From the NCBI GenBank assembly GCA_946061515.1, contig CAMGRL010000002.1, positions 34,847-98,846 of the forward strand: DNA of 64,000 bases, written 5' to 3'. The position numbers were made by a program, and so were the translations under genes. This document shows, one piece after another, positions 56,376 to 64,000 of this stretch. Source of the DNA: an uncultured Clostridia bacterium (lineage in GTDB: Bacteria; Bacillota; Clostridia; Oscillospirales; Oscillospiraceae). A model generated the notes under the pieces. It saw nothing but the letters and a program-made list of their open reading frames with translations, was not told where the DNA came from and searched no databases. The number at the start of each line of letters is the position of its first letter. Position 1 is the first letter of the stretch.

Positions 56376-56483
56376 AAGTACCCACTCCCCCCTACGGCTT
56401 GCAAAATTTTTTTACGCCGTGCATATCTTTCCTATGTTGAATTATACGCCTGCGGCCTATTAATTTCAATGGCCTCGACCCAT

Positions 56484-56523
56484 CCCCAAATCTTGCGCCG
56501 CATAAACAAAGAATAAGCGCCCG
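56484..56523. repeat. 40-bp direct repeat, right copy
   Basis: ccccaaatcttgcgccgcataaacaaagaataagcgcccg. Confidence 0.85.
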
Positions 56524-56590
56524 GGAGCGATGCTCCGGGGCACCCACGCAAAATCGGGACGGCAATTCTGCCGCCCCGATTTGCATTTTT

Positions 56591-58744
56591 TCAGCATTTC
56601 TCCAGCTTGGCCCGGAAGGAGATCCGCCGGGGCGTTTCCATGCCGTCGAACTGCACCACATGGGCCCCTTTATCCCTATCCACATCCAGAACCGTGCCGG
56701 CGCCGAACATGGCGTGCTTTACCCGCTGGCCGATGGGAAAGACCATGGCACTATCGTCTTCCGGAAGATACCGCTGGCTGTGCTCCACATACTCTCTGGT
56801 CTCCCGGATCAGCCCCTCCCGGGGCTTCTGGGTAAAGCTGAGGAGCTGCTGATCAATGTCCAGAAGAAACCGTGAAGGGTACCGGGGCGAGCCGTCGAAG
56901 TTTCGCCCGTCCGCTTCCGAAAGATACAGCCTTTTCTCCGCGCGGGTGAGGGCCACGAAGGCCAGCCGGCGCTCTTCCTCCATGCCCTGAATGGTCCGAA
57001 CTTTTCTGGAGGGGAAAATGCCTTCATTCATCCCGCACAGGAACACATGGGGAAACTCCAGACCCTTTGCCGCATGGATGGTCATGAGTCTGGCCTTGTC
57101 CCCCTGTTCCCCGGTATCACTGTTGGTAAACAGAGCCACATGTTTCAGATAGTGCTCCAGCGTACATTCCTCGCCGCAGCTTGTCTCATATTCATAGACG
57201 GACTGCTTCAGTTCGGCCAGATTGTCCAGCCGCTCCTGGCTGCCCTCTGTGCGGAGAACCGTTTCGTAGCCGCTTTCGTTCAGAATCGCGGCCAACACCT
57301 CGGAAACCGGCCTGTCCTCATATCCGGAGGCGTAGCGTTCGATCAGCGAGACAAACTGCTGCGCTTTTGTGCCCTTAAAGATGGGATCTTCCAGATTGTT
57401 CCGCAGGGCCTGGTACAAAGAGCAGCCCTGTTCGGCCGCGCATTCCTCCAGAAACGCCATCCGCCTTTTGCCAAGGTTTCGTTTCGGCACATTGGCGATG
57501 CGCCGGAAGGACAGATCATCCTGAAATACGATCATGCGCAGATAGGACAGCGCATCCTTGATCTCCATCCGGTTGAAAAACTGAACGCCGCTGTAAATGG
57601 TATACGGGACCTTTTCCTGCAGCAGAACTTCCTCCACCGCCCGGGTGACATAGTACGCGCGGTACAGGATCGTCATATCCCTATACGGCGTGCCGCTCTC
57701 GTGGAGCCGCTGCATCTCGGACACAATCCATTTTGCTTCGGCTTCCTGCGTCTGCGCAAAATGGCAGAGGACCTGCGGGCCGGAGGGCAGCGTTGGGATC
57801 AGCTCCTTTTTGATGCGGTGCCCGTTCTTGTCGATGAGCGAGTTGGCAACGGCCAGAATCTCCGGCGTGGAGCGGTAGTTCTGCATCATCATGATGGTCT
57901 TCACCTTCGGGAAGGCCTTGTCAAAATCCAGCAGGTATTTCACATTTGCTCCGCGCCAGGTGTAAATGGTCTGGTCCGGATCGCCCACGATAAACAGGTT
58001 TTTATGGTAGCCGCACAGGACCTCCATCAGCCGGTACTGAAGCTCATCGATGTCCTGAAACTCGTCGATCATGATATACTCCAGCCTCTGCTGCCACTTG
58101 AGCCGGATATCCACATTCTGTTCGAATATATAAAGGGAGAACTTGATGAGGTCGTTATAGTCCAGGCCAAAGCACTTTTTCTCCTGATAGAGATAGCCGT
58201 AGAAGATGATATCCGAAGCGCTCACGGCCTGATCGTATTTCTCCTTCAGGGTGTCCAGCGGCATGGTGATCATGTCCCGGTAGTACTCGGGTTCCTTGAA
58301 CAGCTTCCGGATCTCGATCATATCCCGGGCAGAGGAGAAGGTCATATCCCGCAGGCTCAGCCCCCGCTCATCATAGATGATCTGGAGCATGGCGTCGATA
58401 TCCGAATTATCCAGCACCAAAAAGCTCTTGGGATACTGAACGGCATGGCTGTCTTCCTGAAGAACAGAAACGCAGAAGCCGTGAAAGGTGTTGATATAGC
58501 CGGTGTCATTATCTCCGGTCAGGGCGTGGATCCGCTGGCGCATCTCATTTGCCGACTTGTTGGTAAAGGTGACGCAGAGGATATTGCCGGGCAGGATGCC
58601 CAGCTCATTTACCAGGAAGGCAAAGCGGTGGGAAAGGGCCCGGGTCTTGCCGGAGCCGGCGCCGGCAATCACGCGGATAAATCCTTCTGTCGCAGTAACC
58701 GCTTCCCGCTGGGCCGCATTCAGATTACTGAGCAGGTCTGTCAT
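56591..58744 (-). CDS. UvrD/PcrA-type ATP-dependent helicase
   Basis: MTDLLSNLNAAQREAVTATEGFIRVIAGAGSGKTRALSHR; IMIDEFQDIDELQYRL; VGDPDQTIYTWRGA; MTIHAAKGLEFPHVFLCG. Confidence 0.96.
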   Translation of the reverse strand: MTDLLSNLNAAQREAVTATEGFIRVIAGAGSGKTRALSHRFAFLVNELGILPGNILCVTFTNKSANEMRQRIHALTGDNDTGYINTFHGFCVSVLQEDSHAVQYPKSFLVLDNSDIDAMLQIIYDERGLSLRDMTFSSARDMIEIRKLFKEPEYYRDMITMPLDTLKEKYDQAVSASDIIFYGYLYQEKKCFGLDYNDLIKFSLYIFEQNVDIRLKWQQRLEYIMIDEFQDIDELQYRLMEVLCGYHKNLFIVGDPDQTIYTWRGANVKYLLDFDKAFPKVKTIMMMQNYRSTPEILAVANSLIDKNGHRIKKELIPTLPSGPQVLCHFAQTQEAEAKWIVSEMQRLHESGTPYRDMTILYRAYYVTRAVEEVLLQEKVPYTIYSGVQFFNRMEIKDALSYLRMIVFQDDLSFRRIANVPKRNLGKRRMAFLEECAAEQGCSLYQALRNNLEDPIFKGTKAQQFVSLIERYASGYEDRPVSEVLAAILNESGYETVLRTEGSQERLDNLAELKQSVYEYETSCGEECTLEHYLKHVALFTNSDTGEQGDKARLMTIHAAKGLEFPHVFLCGMNEGIFPSRKVRTIQGMEEERRLAFVALTRAEKRLYLSEADGRNFDGSPRYPSRFLLDIDQQLLSFTQKPREGLIRETREYVEHSQRYLPEDDSAMVFPIGQRVKHAMFGAGTVLDVDRDKGAHVVQFDGMETPRRISFRAKLEKC

Positions 58745-58921
58745 GGTGCCGCCTCCTTTGAGCATTTGTTTCGTTCATTATATCACCAAAACGCAGGAAA
58801 GACAGCTCTTTTGACCATTTTCAGCAAATCGTTTCTGCTGTTTCTGCAAAAAACCTTATCGCTCTTTATCTGCTTTATATCCTCTGCTGTCCGCAAGCTA
58901 TATCCTGTAGTGTTATGGCGC

Positions 58922-59854
58922 TTACAGGTGGCGAAGATTCCTTCTGTATCGCCGAAGTTCTTCCTCGATGACTTCGGAGATAATCCTGTCCAGCGTCGCC
59001 AAAAGCTTTTCCTTATCTTCCGGCAGTTTGCCTCTGAGCTGAAAAGCGTTTGAGGCTCCCATGGCAGCAAAGTATGTGGAAATGTCCAGGTTTTCTACAA
59101 GGCTGCGAAGCTCCCGGTATTTTTCAATCTCACCTTCCTCCTCCCAATTTCCATTCTGAATCTCCTGATACAAATCGGATTCCGGATAGATCGTCAGCAT
59201 ATTCGGGCCGACCAGGAAAGGATGCAGCTGATTGAAAATTTCTGCGGAGGCTTTTGCCCCGTCTTCACCTCGGCCCTTACCGGAAATGCTGGTCAGATAG
59301 AAGAAGCCGTATTCGATACCAGCCTGCTCCAAGCGCCTGCACTGGGCCAGAATATCAAGGGAAGTATATCCCTTGCGCATGAAGGCAAGGGCCACATCAT
59401 CTCCGGTTTCCACGCCAATGGTCAGTCCATTGTAACCTGCCTGTCGAAGCTGGAGAAGCTCTTCATCTGTCTTATTGACTGAATCCGTAACGCGGGCAAA
59501 GCAGCCTATGGATTCGACGGAAGGCAGATACTGATGAATGAGTGATGCGATCTTAAGCAGCTTTCCTGTTTTAAGCACAAACGGATTTGCGCCGGTCAAA
59601 AAAACACGCCGGATCGGATCAGGGTCTTCTCCCTGAAGGCGCGTCAACATCCTGGAATAGGGATTTGTACGCAGCGTCCGTACTTCCAGCAGATCTCTTT
59701 CAATGTCCTCCATAGACGTCATTCTGAATTTGAAGGGCAGATCACTGTAAAGCGTACAAAATTTGCACTTATGATGGGTGCAGCCCGCTGTAACCTCCAG
59801 CAAAAGGGAATCTGCCTCATAAGGAGGACGCCAAATGGTTCCTGTGTAATGCAT
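58922..59854 (-). CDS. Radical SAM protein
   Basis: MHYTGTIWRPPYEADSLLLEVTAGCTHHKCKFCTLY (CxxxxCxxC spacing as written CTHHKCKFC). Confidence 0.88.
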   Translation of the reverse strand: MHYTGTIWRPPYEADSLLLEVTAGCTHHKCKFCTLYSDLPFKFRMTSMEDIERDLLEVRTLRTNPYSRMLTRLQGEDPDPIRRVFLTGANPFVLKTGKLLKIASLIHQYLPSVESIGCFARVTDSVNKTDEELLQLRQAGYNGLTIGVETGDDVALAFMRKGYTSLDILAQCRRLEQAGIEYGFFYLTSISGKGRGEDGAKASAEIFNQLHPFLVGPNMLTIYPESDLYQEIQNGNWEEEGEIEKYRELRSLVENLDISTYFAAMGASNAFQLRGKLPEDKEKLLATLDRIISEVIEEELRRYRRNLRHL

Positions 59855-60015
59855 AATCCATACCTCATCTTGAAGAATTGTACGCAGGCAACGAGGCAAA
59901 CCTGCGCACGACGGCCTCGTTGGCATCATTATAGCAAATCACCGCAGGAATTAAAGTACTGTACTTTTTTGAAGTACCTTTCAATTTGATGGGAAATAAG
60001 TTATGATGTTAAGGA

Positions 60016-60369
60016 ATGGAGATGGGGAAAATGAGAAAATCAGAATCCGCCGTGAATCGTTGCAAGACAATTTCTACCGTGCAGAAATTGCTGGGCGGAA
60101 AATATAAAATTGAGCTTCTTTGGTACATCGGTAAATGCGATATCCGGCGCTTCGGCCAGCTTCGCCGTCAGATTGGTGAAATAACGGAAAGTTCCCTTAC
60201 AAAGCAGCTTCGGGAGTTGGAAACAGATGGCTTTATCCTTCGCCACGACTTTTGTGAGGTGCCGCCGCGGGTGGAGTATACCCTGACGGAACTTGGGGAG
60301 AGCTTTTTATCCGTCCTCGATTGCATGAAAGCATGGGGCGACAAAAATCTTCACGATTTGCAGGGTTGA
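60016..60369 (+). CDS. HxlR-type HTH transcriptional regulator
   Basis: 117 aa; TVQKLLGGKYKIELLWYIGKCDIRRFGQLRRQIGEITESSLTKQLRELETDGFI...PPRVEYTLTELG. Confidence 0.93.
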   Translation: MEMGKMRKSESAVNRCKTISTVQKLLGGKYKIELLWYIGKCDIRRFGQLRRQIGEITESSLTKQLRELETDGFILRHDFCEVPPRVEYTLTELGESFLSVLDCMKAWGDKNLHDLQG

Positions 60370-60381
60370 AATAGGCAAAGG

Positions 60382-60414
60382 AAAGCGCAGCTCCCGGTTG
60401 GAAGCTGCGCTTTT
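60382..60414 (+). terminator. Terminator
   Basis: aaagcgcagctccc...ggaagctgcgctttt. Confidence 0.7.
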
Positions 60415-60461
60415 AACTTTAGCGCTGTCAGCCCTGTGTGTTGATGCAGACAAGCCGGAGC

Positions 60462-60905
60462 TTATATCTTTCTTTGCAAATAAACCATATCGATCAGCTG
60501 AATGCCGCATTCAACGATAGGGTGGTCATAGTGATCCACAAAAAAGTTTTTCATGATATGCGAGCGAACAAATCCGCATTTTTCGTAAAACGGAATCGTC
60601 AGGGGACTATCTCCCGTTCCGACCTGAATAAGCGCGTATTGTCCTTTATATTTCGCTGCCAAAAAATCAATCAGCGCTTTTCCATATCCTTTCCGCTGAA
60701 ATTCCGGGATCGTAGCAATATTCTTGATTTCAAGAATACCGTTTCCCTCGTCAGTAACAATGCACTCGCATTTCACGCCGTCATCAGCCAACACATACAT
60801 CGTGCCTCTTTCAATGTATCGTTCCACCATGTCTTCTTGTTCGTCCGCCAATAACAGCAGCGAAAGGTACTGCTTTTTGTTATGCTTAACTTCTTTTATC
60901 TCCAT
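60462..60905 (-). CDS. GNAT family N-acetyltransferase
   Basis: IKNIATIPEFQRKGYGKALIDFLAAKY motif A. Confidence 0.9.
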   Translation of the reverse strand: MEIKEVKHNKKQYLSLLLLADEQEDMVERYIERGTMYVLADDGVKCECIVTDEGNGILEIKNIATIPEFQRKGYGKALIDFLAAKYKGQYALIQVGTGDSPLTIPFYEKCGFVRSHIMKNFFVDHYDHPIVECGIQLIDMVYLQRKI

Positions 60906-60967
60906 ATCTTTCTGCCTCGTCAAATTAAAGATTCGCCAGCAGCAAAACTGGTGGTTGTCGAGATGTG

Positions 60968-61342
60968 TTAAACGGGTGTTCCTACTTCAATCAGGTTTCC
61001 GTCAGGGTCATAAAATCTAACTACCTTTTGCCCCCAACTGTGTGTCATCAGGCGATTGACATATTCTGTTTGGGGGTAGAGCATTTCAAGTCGTTCCACA
61101 AATTTTTCTATATCGGATTCTTCAAAATATAATTCAGACTGATTGCTGTTTGAAATGATGGGCTTTTTCGTGAAATCTTCCCAGTAACCCTGCTCCTGCA
61201 AATACAGATGATCTGTCAGTTCCATATTTCCATCGTTGTCTTGCAGCAGTTGAAACCCAAATATATCGCGATAAAACTTCAGAGCACGGTTGCAGTCTTT
61301 CACAACAATAAGCGTTCCTTTGTATTTCATACTCTCCTCCAC
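60968..61342 (-). CDS. VOC family protein
   Basis: 124 aa; VVKDCNRALKFYRDIFGFQ...VVRFYDPDGNLIEVG. Confidence 0.9.
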   Translation of the reverse strand: MEESMKYKGTLIVVKDCNRALKFYRDIFGFQLLQDNDGNMELTDHLYLQEQGYWEDFTKKPIISNSNQSELYFEESDIEKFVERLEMLYPQTEYVNRLMTHSWGQKVVRFYDPDGNLIEVGTPV

Positions 61343-61372
61343 AAATTTTGTTTTGCCGCAATCAACCCTTGG

Positions 61373-62305
61373 TCAACGCTTTTCCCCATATTTTTCTTTC
61401 ATTTCTTTCGTATGTGCATGGAGCAGCTCCAGGGCCCGCGCCTGGATGCGGGAGAGATCGGATTGATCCGTATCGGCAAAATCGCGTTTGACCCACGCGG
61501 AAGCTACCGAATGACTGTCACTTGCTCTGCTTTCATTCGCTTCCGATAAAAACTTTTGCAGCAAGCCCAAATTGCCGGAGTAGTGGAGCTCCACCAGTTT
61601 TGCCCGGTATTCCAGCTCTGTGGGGGTGATACCCGGGAACTGTTTCATATCTACGGTGTGCTGCGCTTCATGCTTCAGCAGAGAAACGAGAAAGCGTTCG
61701 CTTTCAAAATCATACGCCTGCTCAACGCAGTTGATCGTGCCATCGGGCGAAGCCCAGCCGCCGGTACCGAACCGGCCGAAGGTCAGATAATCCATCCAGC
61801 TGCGGAATACAAAGCCCTTGAGAATGTTGACGGTATATTCCGCCGTTCCGCCCGGCAGCTCCACGCTGTAAACGGTCGGCACGGTATCCTTCCAGACATA
61901 GGGGCCGTAAAATCCCTGGGTTTTCCCGAAAAGCGCATGATAACCATGCTGTTCAAACACAGCACACAGCCGATTAGCAAGCTGGTCTTCGTCTGCGTCC
62001 GGCAGTTCCAGCAGGGTTTTCAGCTGGGGAAGCAGCTTGTCCGCGGCCTCTGCCTCCGGCAGCCCGCAATAGAAAATATCCCGATAATATACCTGATACA
62101 GCCGCAGTATCTGGTTGAGCTGTTCGGGCACATCATAGCTGCGGTATTCGCCGTTTTCAAAAAGGGCGATGTAAGTCGGGAGGACGTCCTGAAATTCCTC
62201 GTGTTCACGCATATACGCAATAGCGCCTTTCACGTCTCCATTCATAAAGAACTGACCGATTTCCATGTCTGCTGTCTCCTCTGTAAAAATCGATTTGTCC
62301 GCCAA
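61373..62305 (-). CDS. Hypothetical protein with HExxH-type motif
   Basis: 310 aa; LLKHEAQHTVDMKQFPGITPTELEYRAKLVELHYS. Confidence 0.6.
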   Translation of the reverse strand: MADKSIFTEETADMEIGQFFMNGDVKGAIAYMREHEEFQDVLPTYIALFENGEYRSYDVPEQLNQILRLYQVYYRDIFYCGLPEAEAADKLLPQLKTLLELPDADEDQLANRLCAVFEQHGYHALFGKTQGFYGPYVWKDTVPTVYSVELPGGTAEYTVNILKGFVFRSWMDYLTFGRFGTGGWASPDGTINCVEQAYDFESERFLVSLLKHEAQHTVDMKQFPGITPTELEYRAKLVELHYSGNLGLLQKFLSEANESRASDSHSVASAWVKRDFADTDQSDLSRIQARALELLHAHTKEMKEKYGEKR

Positions 62306-62320
62306 AAACGGATATTTATA

Positions 62321-62779
62321 TTATTCAATCACCTTGGATGCGTAAGATGCCATAATCTTTCTGATCTCCGGTAAATTCACCTTTTGATATTTGTCGGCCC
62401 ACCTGAGCAGAGCTGCCAACGACTTCAGACTTTCCTGTTTCCCTTGTTCCAAGCCGAGTTTTCTTCTGATGAACCTGCGGATAATGCGGGTTCTGTATTG
62501 ATATCGGGGAACTTCCAGCACATAGATCCTGTCGGCGTCCGCAAAGCATTGCCCGCACCACGCGTAATAAACGCCCTCGATGATCCAGTCCTCTCTCTGC
62601 AGGATCTGATCCAGGAGCTCGGCTCTTTCCTGCGGGTCTCTTTTCGTCCCATAGTCGTTTGCCGCGTTATCCCACTGTAAATCGTCCAGATCGTAATGGG
62701 GTATTCCGTACTGTCTGGAGAGCTTGTCCGCAAGAAAGGTTTTTCCGCTTCCCGGCCCTCCGATAATATGTATTTTCAT
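62321..62779 (-). CDS. P-loop NTPase, adenylate kinase/FlaR-like
   Basis: MKIHIIGGPGSGKTFLADKLSRQYGIPHYDLDDLQWDN. Confidence 0.87.
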   Translation of the reverse strand: MKIHIIGGPGSGKTFLADKLSRQYGIPHYDLDDLQWDNAANDYGTKRDPQERAELLDQILQREDWIIEGVYYAWCGQCFADADRIYVLEVPRYQYRTRIIRRFIRRKLGLEQGKQESLKSLAALLRWADKYQKVNLPEIRKIMASYASKVIE

Positions 62780-62805
62780 GTCTTTGTGCCCTCACGAATT
62801 TGGAC

Positions 62806-63327
62806 TTACAGCACCCGCTGATACAGCCGGAACCGGTCCAGCCCGTACATCCCGTAGCCCAGGTCCACCGTGTCCACATACTGAAAACCCATCTGCTCAT
62901 ACAGGCGGATGGCCGGCGTATTTTTTTCGTAAACGTCCAGGCGGACCGCCTTGATTTTCTCCCGGGCAGCCCAGGCCAGAATGAATTCCATCAGCTGCTT
63001 TCCGATCCCCTGACGGAGAAACCGGGGATGCACCGCGAAGGTGTACAGCACCAATATCTCGCTGTAATCCAGCCGATTGCCCCAATCCGCCAGCGCATAG
63101 GCTTCTTCCGGCCGGTGCCGCAGAATAAATGTGCCCGCGATCTGTCCTTCGGCCTCGGCCACGAAGAGATTGTTCTCCGCGATCCCCTGCGCCGCATCCT
63201 CCCGGATCGGATAGATGCCCTTTCGCCACCCCGGATAATTCGTATGGCTTTCCAGGTAATCATTTACCGCGTCGTATAACGCGGCCACTTCCTCAATGTC
63301 GTTTTCCGTCCCTTTTCTGATCTGCAT
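62806..63327 (-). CDS. GNAT family N-acetyltransferase
   Basis: LYTFAVHPRFLRQGIGKQLMEFILAWAAREKIKAVRLDVYEKNTPAIRLYEQMGFQYV. Confidence 0.93.
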   Translation of the reverse strand: MQIRKGTENDIEEVAALYDAVNDYLESHTNYPGWRKGIYPIREDAAQGIAENNLFVAEAEGQIAGTFILRHRPEEAYALADWGNRLDYSEILVLYTFAVHPRFLRQGIGKQLMEFILAWAAREKIKAVRLDVYEKNTPAIRLYEQMGFQYVDTVDLGYGMYGLDRFRLYQRVL

Positions 63328-63464
63328 CGTTCGGCTTATTTCTCCTTAACGTCAGCATCTGCTCCGCCGGTTTGTCCTTTTGTACCTATTATTATAACGC
63401 AAGCCGCTCCATATAGCGAGTTATGTTTTTTTGAATTATGCAAAAACATTGCCCGAAAAACGGA

Positions 63465-63499
63465 AACACCCACCAGGCCGGTCAGGCTCGGTGGGTGTT
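63465..63499. terminator. Intrinsic hairpin
   Basis: aacacccacc...ggtgggtgtt inverted repeat. Confidence 0.55.
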
Positions 63500-64000
63500 G
63501 GACTAAGTTTAAGTTCCATTTTAGGCTTTAAGCACCATAGTCAATAACGATTGATAATAAAACCAACTCGCGGAAAATACAGACTCTTTTATGCGATGTT
63601 CTCCCCCGGTAATCAGGCCTAGACTAAGAGAGATAGATTGACAAAAAATTTTGCTTTAATTGCAATAAATACATAAGGAAAAGATAGACGGTGCTATACA
63701 TGGGTGACTATTTTGATATCTGCAAAATGCATATTCCTGATTTATAAAATATTGTTCCGAAAATTGATACTGTTCCGTAGCCGCTGAAAGTATGACCATG
63801 GCATTTATCGGCGTGTTCCCGTCTATATCACGGGCGCTCAGTACAAACCTGTACATCCCTATCTGCCCCAACCGAAAACAGAGCAACTCATGGCTAGCTG
63901 GGTTGTTCGCCAAAAGCATCCCTGTAAAGTCTATGTCTCCACTCAAGTAAACGCTGATTAAAACTATCGAACACGGAAGAAATATGGTAAGATAGAACAA

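Noticed and set aside
63656-64000. 114-aa minus-strand ORF at the window edge
   Set aside because: Runs off the window, no recognisable motif, and lacks supporting signals; could be a gene fragment
1-64000. CRISPR arrays, rRNA operons, IS transposases
   Set aside because: No regularly spaced short repeats, rRNA-like sequence or transposase ORFs seen; tool-based confirmation not possible here

Overview
64-kb window of a Clostridia-like genome (gene content resembles gut Oscillospirales; inference only). (A) 1-29.4 kb, nearly all minus strand: a sigma-54-regulated catabolic locus with two TRAP transporters, FdrA/YlbE/DUF2877 (AllFGH-like) proteins, two PrpR-N-type enhancer-binding proteins, an amidohydrolase, PFOR, a UxaA-family hydrolase, an FAD-dependent oxidoreductase, a split transketolase, an aldehyde dehydrogenase and RpoN. 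Three near-consensus -24/-12 promoters with a shared extended motif are visible. Inside the locus sits a candidate RiPP unit: a Nif11-like leader peptide with a Cys/Thr/Ser-rich tail directly upstream of a radical SAM/SPASM maturase. (B) 30-36 kb: mixed accessory genes, including a Zn-macrodomain/SIR2 pair, an HxlR regulator, a flavoprotein and an EFR1 ferredoxin, bracketed by related hairpin repeats. (C) 36.1-43.3 kb, AT-richer: a two-gene candidate system. One gene encodes a 1082-aa protein with RNAP alpha-CTD-like and sigma-region-4-like segments. The other encodes a 1034-aa fusion of a PAPS-reductase/DndC-like PP-loop domain, a ferredoxin domain, a DUF4007-like region and an orphan cysteine-desulfurase C-terminal tail; this resembles DNA phosphorothioation chemistry and is my best candidate for an undescribed system. 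(D) 43.4-52 kb: a SLOG/HTH pair with a repeated operator, then a mobilizable element with excisionase, a MobP-type relaxase fused to Sel1 repeats, and tandem tyrosine recombinases. (E) 52-64 kb: Lrp regulator, stand-alone alpha-CTD-like protein, a Mrr-like nuclease and 5'-nucleotidase flanked by a 40-bp direct repeat, UvrD/PcrA helicase, radical SAM protein and small housekeeping or accessory genes. No rRNA, confident tRNA or CRISPR array was seen. All family calls are from motif recognition by eye, with no database search.
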